From Dehalococcoidia bacterium (lineage in GTDB: Bacteria; Chloroflexota; Dehalococcoidia; E44-bin15), in the NCBI GenBank assembly GCA_030610655.1, contig JAUWRG010000007.1:1-42129 (forward strand): a DNA stretch of 42,129 bases. The letters are read 5' to 3'. Below, piece by piece: positions 19,424 through 28,415 of this stretch. Position numbers and translations under genes: made by a program. Numbering within the stretch: position 1 is the stretch's first letter; every line of letters begins with the position of its first letter. The notes below the pieces were generated by a model that saw only the letters and a program-made list of their open reading frames with translations, was not told the origin of the DNA and ran no database searches.

Positions 19424-20007
19424 TGCAGCTTGTATGCGATCAATTCCAAGAGACAGGCGATCCCGCCTTCTCAAAGAGGGTAAAAGAGGTAAGTGAGTCT
19501 GGGCTTGAGCGCTGCTATCAATGCCTTACATGCACTCTGAGTTGCCCAGTTGCTTTCGCTATGGATTATCCCCCTCACCAGATAGTAAGGATGGTGCAAC
19601 TTGGACTCAAGGAGCAGGTGCTTAGGAGTTCCACCATTTGGATTTGTGCTTCATGCCTGAGTTGTGTTACTAGGTGTCCTAACGAAATCGACATACCACA
19701 CCTCATGGACACTTTGCACCAGATCGCGCTGCACGAGGGGGTGGCAGCCAAAGAGCCGGCGGTAGCAATGTTTCATGAGGCGTTCTTGGCTCCAATTAAG
19801 AAATATGGTCGGCAATATGAAGCGATGATGACGATTGGATATATGCTGAGGGCGAGGCAGTTCTCGCCAAAAGACCTCCTCAACAATGCCTTGCTGGGAT
19901 TCAAGATGATTACAAAACGGAAGCTGAAGCTTCTGCCTCCCCATTCGATCAAGGGGGCTAAGGAGATAAGAGGCATTTTTGAGAAAACCGAGGAGCGGGG
20001 GAAATAG
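19420..20007 (+). CDS. hdrC: HdrC-like 4Fe-4S protein (second copy), 195 aa
   Basis: CYQCLTCTLSCPVAFAMDYPPHQIVRMVQLG...IWICASCLSCVTRCPNEIDI; start may be the second codon (ATG, 19423). Confidence 0.88.
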   Translation: MMQLVCDQFQETGDPAFSKRVKEVSESGLERCYQCLTCTLSCPVAFAMDYPPHQIVRMVQLGLKEQVLRSSTIWICASCLSCVTRCPNEIDIPHLMDTLHQIALHEGVAAKEPAVAMFHEAFLAPIKKYGRQYEAMMTIGYMLRARQFSPKDLLNNALLGFKMITKRKLKLLPPHSIKGAKEIRGIFEKTEERGK

Positions 20008-20009
20008 GC

Positions 20010-20864
20010 GTGCGGTATAGCTTCTACCCCGGGTGCACCCAGGAGTCAACGGCAAAGGAATTCGGAGATTCCAGCAGGGCGGTTTGCCGTGAGTTGGGAA
20101 TAGAACTGAAGGAGATTCCCGACTGGAACTGCTGCGGTGCCTCCTCCGGCCATTTCTTAAACGATGACCTCTCTCATGCTCTGCCGGGAAGGAATCTAGC
20201 AATTGCAGAGAGAGAAGGGCTTGACACTGCTGTTGTCTGCGCTGCATGTTATTTGAGGCTGAGGACGACTCAGCACGAGGCGAAGAATTCGCCTGAGTTC
20301 AGAAAACGGCTGGAAGACCTGATCGGCATGCCCTATGAGGCAAAATATGACGTGAGGCATCTGCTGGATATTTCGGTCAACGAGCTTGGAATTGAAGAGA
20401 TAGAGAAGAGAGTCAAGCACTCGCTTACAGGACTCAAAGTCGTGGCATATTATGGATGTTACCTGGTCCGCCCGCCCAAGATCGTGGCATTTGATGATCC
20501 CGAGAACCCCACCACAATGGACAGACTACTACAAGCCCTGGGAGCAGAAGTGCTCGATTGGGGAGCCAAGGTGGATTGTTGCGGGGGGAGCCTCACCCTC
20601 ACAAAAACAGGAATTGTTGAAAACCTGGTTAAAGGCCTCGCTGCGAGCGCACAGGAGGTTGGAGCTGAAGCAATCGTCGTTGCCTGTCCCATGTGTCACG
20701 CTAACCTAGACGGAAGGCAGTCGGGGAAAGATAAGCTGCCAATCCTTTATTTCACCGAGCTTATGGGACTTGCTTTCGGCGTAAGCAAAGGGGAAACCAA
20801 GGGATGGTTTCAAAAGCACCTTGTAAGCCCGTTTGCTTTGTTAGCCTCGCATAGCTTATTATAG
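20010..20864 (+). CDS. hdrB: HdrB-like CCG-domain protein (second copy), 284 aa, GTG start
   Basis: YPGCTQESTAK...NCCGASSGHFL...CAACYLRLR and YYGCYLVRP...DCCGGSLTLTK...CPMCHANLDG. Confidence 0.9.
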   Translation: MRYSFYPGCTQESTAKEFGDSSRAVCRELGIELKEIPDWNCCGASSGHFLNDDLSHALPGRNLAIAEREGLDTAVVCAACYLRLRTTQHEAKNSPEFRKRLEDLIGMPYEAKYDVRHLLDISVNELGIEEIEKRVKHSLTGLKVVAYYGCYLVRPPKIVAFDDPENPTTMDRLLQALGAEVLDWGAKVDCCGGSLTLTKTGIVENLVKGLAASAQEVGAEAIVVACPMCHANLDGRQSGKDKLPILYFTELMGLAFGVSKGETKGWFQKHLVSPFALLASHSLL

Positions 20865-20884
20865 AATTGCAAGGAGGACTGTGG

Positions 20885-21676
20885 ATGAGTAGCACAGAGA
20901 CCAAAAATGAGACGGCAACTGAGGAGATAGCAGCAGAGATAAAGGGGAAACTTATCCCTATATATATCATGGGGCACAAGTATGAGGTTCCCGAGACACT
21001 TACCATCATGAAAGCAATGGAATATGCTGGCTATAAGTTCATTCGGGGCTGCGGCTGTCGTGATGGGAAATGCGGGGCATGCTCCACAGTCTATCGCAAA
21101 CCAGGGGATTACCACATATATAACGCGCTAGCTTGCCAAACTCAGGTTGAACCCGAGATGTACCTGACACAGATCCCTTTCTATCCCGCCAATAGGGCTA
21201 TCTATAACTACGAAGAGCTGACACCTGTTCCTGAGGAGATATTCAAATTATATCCTGAGTTATTCCGCTGCGTTGCCTGCAATGCCTGCACCAAGATTTG
21301 CCCTAAAGATATCCCAGTTATGGATGTTGTCTCTTATCTAAAGCAGGGCAATATTACCAAAGCTGCTGAACTTTCCTTCGACTGCATTCAATGTGGGTTG
21401 TGTGCCAGTAGATGTATGGGGGAATTGCCCCAGTATCACATTTTCCAACTTGCGAGAAGGATTTATGGAGGCAAAATTGCCCCCAAGGCGAAGCATTTAG
21501 CTGAAGCAGTAATAGTGATTAAAGATGGTAAATATGATGAAATGCTACATGAGTTGATGAACACGGATGAGAAGGAGCTTAGAAAGATATATGAGGAGCG
21601 AGAGCTAGAACCAGAGATAACCGGTGAGGATTGGAGACCGAAGGACAGAAAGTTTCTTCTCGAAGTGGAGAGTTAA
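20885..21676 (+). CDS. Succinate dehydrogenase / fumarate reductase iron-sulfur subunit-like protein (FrdB/TfrB N-terminal-like)
   Basis: [2Fe-2S] motif CGCRDGKCGAC...C plus CVACNACTKICPKDIPV and CIQCGLCASRC; AAGGAGG RBS at about 20870 supports ATG at 20885. Confidence 0.88.
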   Translation: MSSTETKNETATEEIAAEIKGKLIPIYIMGHKYEVPETLTIMKAMEYAGYKFIRGCGCRDGKCGACSTVYRKPGDYHIYNALACQTQVEPEMYLTQIPFYPANRAIYNYEELTPVPEEIFKLYPELFRCVACNACTKICPKDIPVMDVVSYLKQGNITKAAELSFDCIQCGLCASRCMGELPQYHIFQLARRIYGGKIAPKAKHLAEAVIVIKDGKYDEMLHELMNTDEKELRKIYEERELEPEITGEDWRPKDRKFLLEVES

Positions 21677-21693
21677 CTTTATAAGGGGGGATT

Positions 21694-23364
21694 ATGGCTT
21701 ATACAGAGGAGCTTAAAAATCTAATCAAGGTTGTGGAAAAGACCAGGCCAGAACGTGTGGAAACAAAGCGAATGGGTGGAGGTTTTCCTCCTATGTCGCT
21801 AGAGGAACGCGCTGATATTTTGAAATATCATCCTGATTTCAAGGAGGAAGGGCGGAGGGAGATTAAGATAGGACCAAGCAAGGGCTATAGAATACCCAAT
21901 GAGATGGTTGATCTTCTAGAGGCTAGAAGCAGGGTTGACCCTGATGCAATCGATCTTTCTCAGATCGATTATGAGACAGATGTGCTGATAATTGGAGGAG
22001 GTGGGGCTGGCACCGCCGCTGCCCTCCTTGCTCAAGAGCATGGGGCTAAGGTCATCATAGCAAACAAGCTTCGCCATGGTGATTCCAATACCATAATGGC
22101 TGAGGGTGGGATTCAAGCAGCGAGCAAACTGGAGAAGGATTCCCCTGCCTATCACTATCTAGATACAATAGGAGGAGGACATTTCAAGAACGACCCTGAG
22201 CTACTTTTTACACTGGTTACTGAAGCCCCTGATGTTATCCAGTGGTTGGAAGACCTTGGAACTATGCTTTACAAGTTTCCCGATGGAAGACTGGAAACAT
22301 TACCTCTCGCTGGGTTTTGTCGGAAACGAGGACACACCGCCGGTGATACTACTGGTATGGAAATTATGCGAACAATACGCGATGAGGCGAGAAACCGCCC
22401 CGATGATATCACCGTGCTCGAGTTTTCGCCGGCAGTGGAATTAATCCTCAACGAGCAAGGGCATTGCGCTGGCGTCGTGCTCTACAACATGGAGACCGAG
22501 GAGTATTTCATTGCTAAGGCGAAAGCAGTAATCATGGCCACCGGAGGATGTGGTAGACTCCATATTCAGGGGTTTATGACCACTAATCACTATGGCGCCA
22601 CCGCTGATGGCTTGGTCTTGTGCTACAGAGTAGGAGTAGGGCTTCGCTTCCTTCATACGGTTCAATACCACCCCACAGGAATTATTTTCCCTGAGCAGAT
22701 AGAAGGTGCCTTAGTTACTGAGAAATTCAGAGGCGCAGGAGCCAATGTGGTAAATATCGATGGGGAGCAGTTCGTTTATGAGCGTGAGCCCCGCGATGTA
22801 GAGTCATCAGCTATTATTCGGGAATGCATGGAAAGAGGTAAAGGGGTCCCTACTCCCATTGGTAGGCTTGGAGTTTGGCTTGATTCACCTATGATTGACA
22901 TACTTCTCGGTGAGGGAACAGTGAAGAGACAATTCCCAGGGAAAGTCAATCAATTCGAGCGATATGGAATCGATATCTCAAAAGAGCCCATGTTGATCTA
23001 TCCAACTCTTCATTATCAAAATGGCGGGCTGGAATATAAGTTCAGCGGCGAAACCTCAGTACCTGGACTCTTTGTGGCTGGGGAAGTGGGCGGAGGGGTT
23101 CATGGGGAGAATCGGCTCTTCGGCAATTCGCTGTTAGATGTCTTGGTCTTCGGCAGAATCGCCGGTACAAACGCCGCCACCTATGCCCAGGAGAAAGCCA
23201 AGGAGGGGAAGCTGACTCTGGAGCATGTTAAGGCCTATCATAAGCAGCTAGAGGAGGCGGGAATAGTTACTGACAGGGTAGCCCCCATGCTCCTCCCCGA
23301 TTACACCGATCCCAAAGTTAGAGAGCGGCAGCTCACCGCCCACTATGTGGGGACCTTAAGGTAG
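21694..23364 (+). CDS. Fumarate reductase / succinate dehydrogenase flavoprotein-like subunit (FrdA/TfrA/NadB superfamily), 556 aa
   Basis: VLIIGGGGAGTAAALLAQEHGAKVII, DSNTIMAEGGIQAA, QYHPTG, TEKFRGAGA, PRDVESSAI, LHYQNGGLEY, GLFVAGEVGGGVHGENRLFGNSLLDVLVFGRIAG. Confidence 0.92.
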   Translation: MAYTEELKNLIKVVEKTRPERVETKRMGGGFPPMSLEERADILKYHPDFKEEGRREIKIGPSKGYRIPNEMVDLLEARSRVDPDAIDLSQIDYETDVLIIGGGGAGTAAALLAQEHGAKVIIANKLRHGDSNTIMAEGGIQAASKLEKDSPAYHYLDTIGGGHFKNDPELLFTLVTEAPDVIQWLEDLGTMLYKFPDGRLETLPLAGFCRKRGHTAGDTTGMEIMRTIRDEARNRPDDITVLEFSPAVELILNEQGHCAGVVLYNMETEEYFIAKAKAVIMATGGCGRLHIQGFMTTNHYGATADGLVLCYRVGVGLRFLHTVQYHPTGIIFPEQIEGALVTEKFRGAGANVVNIDGEQFVYEREPRDVESSAIIRECMERGKGVPTPIGRLGVWLDSPMIDILLGEGTVKRQFPGKVNQFERYGIDISKEPMLIYPTLHYQNGGLEYKFSGETSVPGLFVAGEVGGGVHGENRLFGNSLLDVLVFGRIAGTNAATYAQEKAKEGKLTLEHVKAYHKQLEEAGIVTDRVAPMLLPDYTDPKVRERQLTAHYVGTLR

Positions 23365-23454
23365 AGGGTGAATTAGAGGGGAAAGCCAACGGATATTACT
23401 ACACCGCCTGGGTAGAGTTGCATAACAACGCCTGGGCGGTAGGTATTTTGCGAC

Positions 23455-24228
23455 ATGGATTTGAAGGTTGACCTCGATTGGGACGACGAGGAGGTAGTAT
23501 CGGGGGTTCACTACCTGGATACCGTCTTTCTCTTTAACAGGATGACCGAGGGAACTCAGTCGATGGTTGCCCCACGAAAGGGGGAATGGATTTTGGATAT
23601 CGGTTGCGGCAAAGCTGCCGATGCACTACAGCTCGCCGAATGCGGAGGGAAGGTTGCGGGGCTTGATCCATCAGGGAGAATGCTTAGGGAGGCAAAAGAC
23701 TATTTGACCAAGTGCGATAGCGCGGTTGCCTTGGTGCGCGGCATCGGTGAGGCTTTACCCTTTAAAAAGCATTCCCTAGATAAGGTTGTATGCAAAGGCG
23801 CTCTGGACCACTTTCCCGATCCTCAGAGGAGCATTAAGGAGATGTCTCAAGTTCTTAAGCCAGAGGGAGAGGCAGTAATCGCCATTGCCAATTTCGAAAG
23901 CCTTAGTTGCCGGTTCGGAAGAGCCTCGCATTCGATAATTAAGAAGTTCATCAAAGGAGACCACCCGAGAACCCCTTGGGAGATCCCTCTAGATCATACT
24001 TACAAGTTTGATTATCCGATGATCATTGGCTTGGTAGAACGTCATTTCGAGGTTAAAAAAATCCTGCCAATCTCGTTATTGTGGACCACTCCTTATTGGG
24101 GCAAGATTATTTCGATACCGCCCAGAAGGATTTCCCAGACCATCCTGGTTTTTCTTGATATGATCGCCCGCAGGGTCCCATCGCTGAGCGATGTAATCAT
24201 CATCAAGGGCACACCTAGGTGTGATTAG
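23455..24228 (+). CDS. Class I SAM-dependent methyltransferase
   Basis: ILDIGCGKAADALQLAECGGKVAGLDPSGRML...EALPFKKHSLDKVVCKGALDHFPDPQRSIKEMSQVLKPEGE. Confidence 0.85.
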   Translation: MDLKVDLDWDDEEVVSGVHYLDTVFLFNRMTEGTQSMVAPRKGEWILDIGCGKAADALQLAECGGKVAGLDPSGRMLREAKDYLTKCDSAVALVRGIGEALPFKKHSLDKVVCKGALDHFPDPQRSIKEMSQVLKPEGEAVIAIANFESLSCRFGRASHSIIKKFIKGDHPRTPWEIPLDHTYKFDYPMIIGLVERHFEVKKILPISLLWTTPYWGKIISIPPRRISQTILVFLDMIARRVPSLSDVIIIKGTPRCD

Positions 24229-25471
24229 AGCCCGATTGAACCTCTTCATAAACGCTGAGAGTCTGCTTTGCCGCCAGTTCCCAGGAAAAGCACTTCTCCA
24301 CCCTCCTCCTTCCTTCACTGCCCATCCTGCGGCGCAAATGCTCATCCGCCTGCAGCAGTTTGATTGCCCTGGCAAGCGCAAAGGGGTCCCCCGGCGGCAC
24401 CAAAATTCCCGTCTCTCCATCTTTCACCACCTCAGGGAGCGCCCCTGAACGAGTGGCGATCACTGGAACCTCACAGGCCATTGCTTCGGCAGCAGGCAGA
24501 CCAAAACCTTCGTAGACAGACGCTGTGACCGCGATCTCTGCCCTTGAATACTCTCTCACCAACTCATCAGTGCTTACCCTACCGGTAAACTTGACCACAT
24601 CCCCAAGTCCATACTCTTTGACCAGCTTAGGGGCAAAGTTTTCGGGGATCACGTTGTCCACCACGGTTAGATTTATGTCAACATTGTCACTCTTGAGTAG
24701 CCGCAATGCCTGAAGCAGGTAGAGAATGCCTTTCTTCCGGTCTTCAGTTCTACCCACCACTATCAAGCTATTAGCCCTCTTTCCATGCCCATCGATGCCC
24801 CTAAACGCATCCGTGTCAACACCCACATAAACCATCCTCATCTTGCTCTCAGGGACCTTGAATACCCCACCCACCTCTTCTGCCGAGCTCCAGGAGTCCA
24901 CGATTACCCTATCCAACATTCTGGCCACAATGCCCTGCATCATTGGAGGGTAGAACAGACATTGCCTAATCGCCTCGAAAACGTGCCGGGCTTGGACAAT
25001 GTCTGCCTTCAAGTCAATGGGCAAGGGGTGGTGAATAGTGCCCACAACGGGAATGTTCAAGGCCTTTATGAGAAGAAGGCCGTAAGCCAGGCATTGATTA
25101 TCATGGACGACATCGAAGCGATGTCCAGGGAGGAGCTGGCGCACCCTCTGATAAGCCCTGAGGCTAAAGGTAAGCATCTCAGGGAACATGCCCATCTTCG
25201 TTGCCGCAAACTCAAAGAGATTAAAAGGACTGAAGATGCGATAGGGGTTCTCCAGTGGCAGCCAGCTTCTGCCCTCAATACTGCAATCGTACAGGTTCAA
25301 ACTCTCCAGCTTGTGCACCCTGATGCCTTCAGCGATCTCGGGGTACGGCGGCCCCACCATGACATCCACTTCGTGCCCCATCCTCTGAAACTCGCGGGTC
25401 AGGTAATACATATAAATGCCCTGGCCGCCACAATACATATTCCCTCGATAGCAGAGGAAGCATATTTTCAC
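24215..25471 (-). CDS. Glycosyltransferase family 4 protein, GTG start
   Basis: VKICFLCYRGNMYCGGQGIYMYYLTREFQRMGHEVDVMVGPPYPE... and YEGFGLPAAEAMACEVPVIATRSGALPEVVKDGETGILVPPGD; GTGA start/stop overlap with the upstream gene. Confidence 0.93.
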   Translation of the reverse strand: MKICFLCYRGNMYCGGQGIYMYYLTREFQRMGHEVDVMVGPPYPEIAEGIRVHKLESLNLYDCSIEGRSWLPLENPYRIFSPFNLFEFAATKMGMFPEMLTFSLRAYQRVRQLLPGHRFDVVHDNQCLAYGLLLIKALNIPVVGTIHHPLPIDLKADIVQARHVFEAIRQCLFYPPMMQGIVARMLDRVIVDSWSSAEEVGGVFKVPESKMRMVYVGVDTDAFRGIDGHGKRANSLIVVGRTEDRKKGILYLLQALRLLKSDNVDINLTVVDNVIPENFAPKLVKEYGLGDVVKFTGRVSTDELVREYSRAEIAVTASVYEGFGLPAAEAMACEVPVIATRSGALPEVVKDGETGILVPPGDPFALARAIKLLQADEHLRRRMGSEGRRRVEKCFSWELAAKQTLSVYEEVQSGSNHT

Positions 25472-26193
25472 CTGAGGTCCTCCTGAATCTTCCTCGTATA
25501 GACGACTATGCTCTTGGGGAAGAAGAAATTTAAGATTCGTTCCATCCAAGGAACAAACTTGGATCTGGTGGTTATTGGCAGCTCAAGGAACTTACGGTAC
25601 AGCGCAGGAATCCTTGCCTGCTCATTCTTGAGCCCAAAGATGCAACGAAGAAGCCAATAGATAGAATGAAACGCATGCTCATAGCGGATGGCATAAACCG
25701 CCAGATTGTTCCTCCTTAGAGCAGCCGTTAACTCCTGGGCTGTAAAAATCCTGACATGGCCACCAGGATGGTGGTAGTAGTCCTCATCGAGTGCCCAGTA
25801 TACCGTTTCTGTAAGATAGGTAGGAACAGTGACCGCCAGCGCCCCACCTGGCTTCAATACCCTCACGAACTCCCTGACCCCTTGCTCTTCATCGTTGACA
25901 TGCTCCAGGACCTCAGAGCAGATAATCTTATCGAAGGAGGCGTCCTTGAATGGCAAATTCAAGGCATCACCAAAAAGCACATTCCAGTTACCATTGGCCT
26001 GCTGTTGGGAATCCATGTAGTGCAGTACATAGTGTGTCTTCCTCAAGCTCAAATCATCAAGGTCCATGGCACACACGATGCCACGATTGTTGCGGCGGCA
26101 TGCCTCAAAGCTATGCCTTCCCTCGCCACAGCCTGCGTCTAAGAATATATCGCCATCTTCTACCTTGAACATGCTGAAGTTAACCGTGAGCAC
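25468..26193 (-). CDS. Class I SAM-dependent methyltransferase
   Basis: FLDAGCGEGRHSFEACRRNNRGIVCAMDL...LPFKDASFDKIICSEVLEHVNDEEQGVREFVRVLKPGGALAVTVP. Confidence 0.88.
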   Translation of the reverse strand: MLTVNFSMFKVEDGDIFLDAGCGEGRHSFEACRRNNRGIVCAMDLDDLSLRKTHYVLHYMDSQQQANGNWNVLFGDALNLPFKDASFDKIICSEVLEHVNDEEQGVREFVRVLKPGGALAVTVPTYLTETVYWALDEDYYHHPGGHVRIFTAQELTAALRRNNLAVYAIRYEHAFHSIYWLLRCIFGLKNEQARIPALYRKFLELPITTRSKFVPWMERILNFFFPKSIVVYTRKIQEDLR

Positions 26194-27414
26194 CTAGAGC
26201 ACCTCCTGATACACCTCAAGCGTCTTCCTTGCCGCCTCCCTCCAGTCAAATTGCCTTTTCACCCGCCGCCTCCCCTCCTCACCCATCGCCGTACGCAAAT
26301 GCTCATCGTTGAGCAAGCGTTTAATCGCACCCGCTAGGGCATACGAGTCCCGAGGAGGCACCAGAATGCCACCCTTGCCATCTTCTACAACCTCAGGAAG
26401 CGCCCCAGCAGTAGTAGAGACCACAGGAACGCCACAGGCCATCGCTTCAGCAGCCGGTAGACCGAACCCTTCATAAAGGGAGGGGACCACGGCAACCTCA
26501 GCCCTGGCATAATGCCTGACCAGATCCTCTAAACTCAATCTGCCGGTGAAAGAGACACTGCCATCAAGCCCGTACCTCTTTACCAAAGCCGGTGTATACT
26601 TATTTCCCGGGGCACCCTCGTCAACGATGGTGAGTTTTACATCCATCTCTTGTCTAAGCAATTGAACAGCTCGAAGCAAATAGACAACGCCCTTTTTCCG
26701 ATCCGCGCTATTAGCCACTACTATAAGACGACCACGCTCCTTCTCCTCGCCGTTAAACCCCTGAAACATCTCAGTATCGATGCCATTATAAACCACCCTT
26801 ATCTTTTCCCGCGGAACCTTAAAGGCACTCATGGTCTCCTTAGCGGCATCCTCTGAGACCGTGATTATCCGATCCATCCTTTTAGTAACTATGTGCTGCA
26901 TCACAAAGGGGTAGAAAAGTATCCTGTGTATCCTGTCTCCAACCCTCTCCATGTAGGCCAGATCGGTCTTTTTATCTATGGGTAGTGGGTGATGCACTGT
27001 AGCCACAATGGGGATACCAAAAGACTTCATAAATAACATGCCATATCCCAGGGTCTGATTGTCATGAATAATATCGAAGTGCTGATTGCGGAGGAGCTGC
27101 CGCAACTTGTCATAGGCCCTTAAGCTGAAAGAGAACATCTCGGTAAACATGCCAATTTGCGTCAACCCAAGTTCATAGAGGTTGAGGGGGGTGAAGACTT
27201 TGAACGGGTCTTGTTTGGGAAACCCGAACTCAAGGAAGTTCAGGTTTTCCACCCTATGTTCCGTGACACCGTCGGGAATATCTGGATAGGGGGGGCCGAC
27301 GATTACATGAACCTCATGCCCTAATCTTTGCAGTTCTCGGGCCAGGTAATAAAGGTAAACCCCCTGACCGCCACAGTACATATTGCCCCTATTACATAAG
27401 AGGCATATTCTCAC
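26194..27414 (-). CDS. Glycosyltransferase family 4 protein (paralog of 24215-25471)
   Basis: MRICLLCNRGNMYCGGQGVYLYYLARELQRLGHEVHVIVGPPYPD..., YEGFGLPAAEAMACGVPVVSTTAGALPEVVEDGKGGILVPPRD. Confidence 0.94.
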   Translation of the reverse strand: MRICLLCNRGNMYCGGQGVYLYYLARELQRLGHEVHVIVGPPYPDIPDGVTEHRVENLNFLEFGFPKQDPFKVFTPLNLYELGLTQIGMFTEMFSFSLRAYDKLRQLLRNQHFDIIHDNQTLGYGMLFMKSFGIPIVATVHHPLPIDKKTDLAYMERVGDRIHRILFYPFVMQHIVTKRMDRIITVSEDAAKETMSAFKVPREKIRVVYNGIDTEMFQGFNGEEKERGRLIVVANSADRKKGVVYLLRAVQLLRQEMDVKLTIVDEGAPGNKYTPALVKRYGLDGSVSFTGRLSLEDLVRHYARAEVAVVPSLYEGFGLPAAEAMACGVPVVSTTAGALPEVVEDGKGGILVPPRDSYALAGAIKRLLNDEHLRTAMGEEGRRRVKRQFDWREAARKTLEVYQEVL

Positions 27415-27950
27415 TTCTTTACCTCTTCACAGCTGAAAGCAACGGTGAAGAGGCCGACGATGCTCTTTGCATCACAAACCTCGCCTGCTACGATAAGGCC
27501 TAGTATCTGCTCCCATGGGATGGATACCACCTCAATAATCTCATCCTCGTCGGGACGAGTGGACCCCCTTTGGAGATCGGTAGCCAAGAAGAGATGCAGA
27601 AACTCGGTTGAGTATCCCGGGCTACTATAGAACCCGCCAATCCTCTCCATCTTCCCGGCCATATATCCAGTCTCCTCTTCAAGCTCCCTGAGGGCACACT
27701 GCTGCGGCTCCTCACCAAGTTCAATTACACCGGCTGGGATCTCCAGAAGTACACCCTCTACTGGCTTACGAAACTGGCGCACCATAACTACATTATCCTC
27801 TGAATCTATAGCAACGATGGCTACGCAGTTGGGATGCTCCACCACCTCCCGCACCGTCTCCCGCCCGCTGGAAAGCACCACAGCATCTTGACGAAGATTC
27901 ACCAGGCGTCCTTCATATATCCGTTCACTCTTTAAAGTCTTCTCCTCCAT
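27411..27950 (-). CDS. NUDIX hydrolase, ADP-ribose pyrophosphatase-like
   Basis: VRQFRKPVEGVLLEIPAGVIELGEEPQQCALRELEEETGYMAGKM, Nudix box GX5EX7REUXEEXGU-like. Confidence 0.92.
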   Translation of the reverse strand: MEEKTLKSERIYEGRLVNLRQDAVVLSSGRETVREVVEHPNCVAIVAIDSEDNVVMVRQFRKPVEGVLLEIPAGVIELGEEPQQCALRELEEETGYMAGKMERIGGFYSSPGYSTEFLHLFLATDLQRGSTRPDEDEIIEVVSIPWEQILGLIVAGEVCDAKSIVGLFTVAFSCEEVKK

Positions 27951-27956
27951 CGAACT

Positions 27957-28415
27957 CTATTTCTCCAACGGATAAACCAAGGCCACCTCGTCACAGTCGG
28001 GAAACTTGGGGCACTTCAGGCATTCCCCCCAAATCTTGTGTGGCAGCTCTTTCTTATCCACCTGGCGAAAGCCGAAGCGCTCAAAGAAATCGGGCTTATA
28101 GGTCAGACAGAAAATAGTATTAATACCGAGCTTTCTCGCCTCGTCAACGCAAGACTCTATAATCACAGCGCCGACCCCCTGATCTTGCATCTCATCAACC
28201 ACAGCGAGCGCCCTTATCTCAGCCAAATCCGACCAGAATACATGAAGCGCAGCGCAACCAATGACATCCTCACCACTGCGGACGACATAGAAGTCCCTGA
28301 CGTTCTCATAGAGCTCGCTCAAGGCACGGGGCAGCATCTCCCCTTTAGCAGCGAAGTGATTCACCAGCTTTTGAATTTGGGCAATATCGGCTATGCGCGC
28401 CTTTTCAGCCTTCAC
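27957..28415 (-). CDS. GNAT family N-acetyltransferase (amino-acid/N-acetylglutamate synthase-like)
   Basis: IRALAVVDEMQDQGVGAVIIESCVDEARKLGINTIFCLTYKPDFFERFGFRQVDKKELPHKIWGECLKCPKFPDCDE. Confidence 0.87.
   Translation of the reverse strand: MKAEKARIADIAQIQKLVNHFAAKGEMLPRALSELYENVRDFYVVRSGEDVIGCAALHVFWSDLAEIRALAVVDEMQDQGVGAVIIESCVDEARKLGINTIFCLTYKPDFFERFGFRQVDKKELPHKIWGECLKCPKFPDCDEVALVYPLEK

Noticed and set aside
20867-20884. Six-codon N-terminal extension of the FrdB-like ORF (MQGGLW)
   Set aside because: It covers an AAGGAGG ribosome-binding site; ATG at 20885 is the better start.
24785-25486. 233-aa plus-strand ORF opposite the glycosyltransferase
   Set aside because: Complements a clear GT4 coding frame; no protein motifs.
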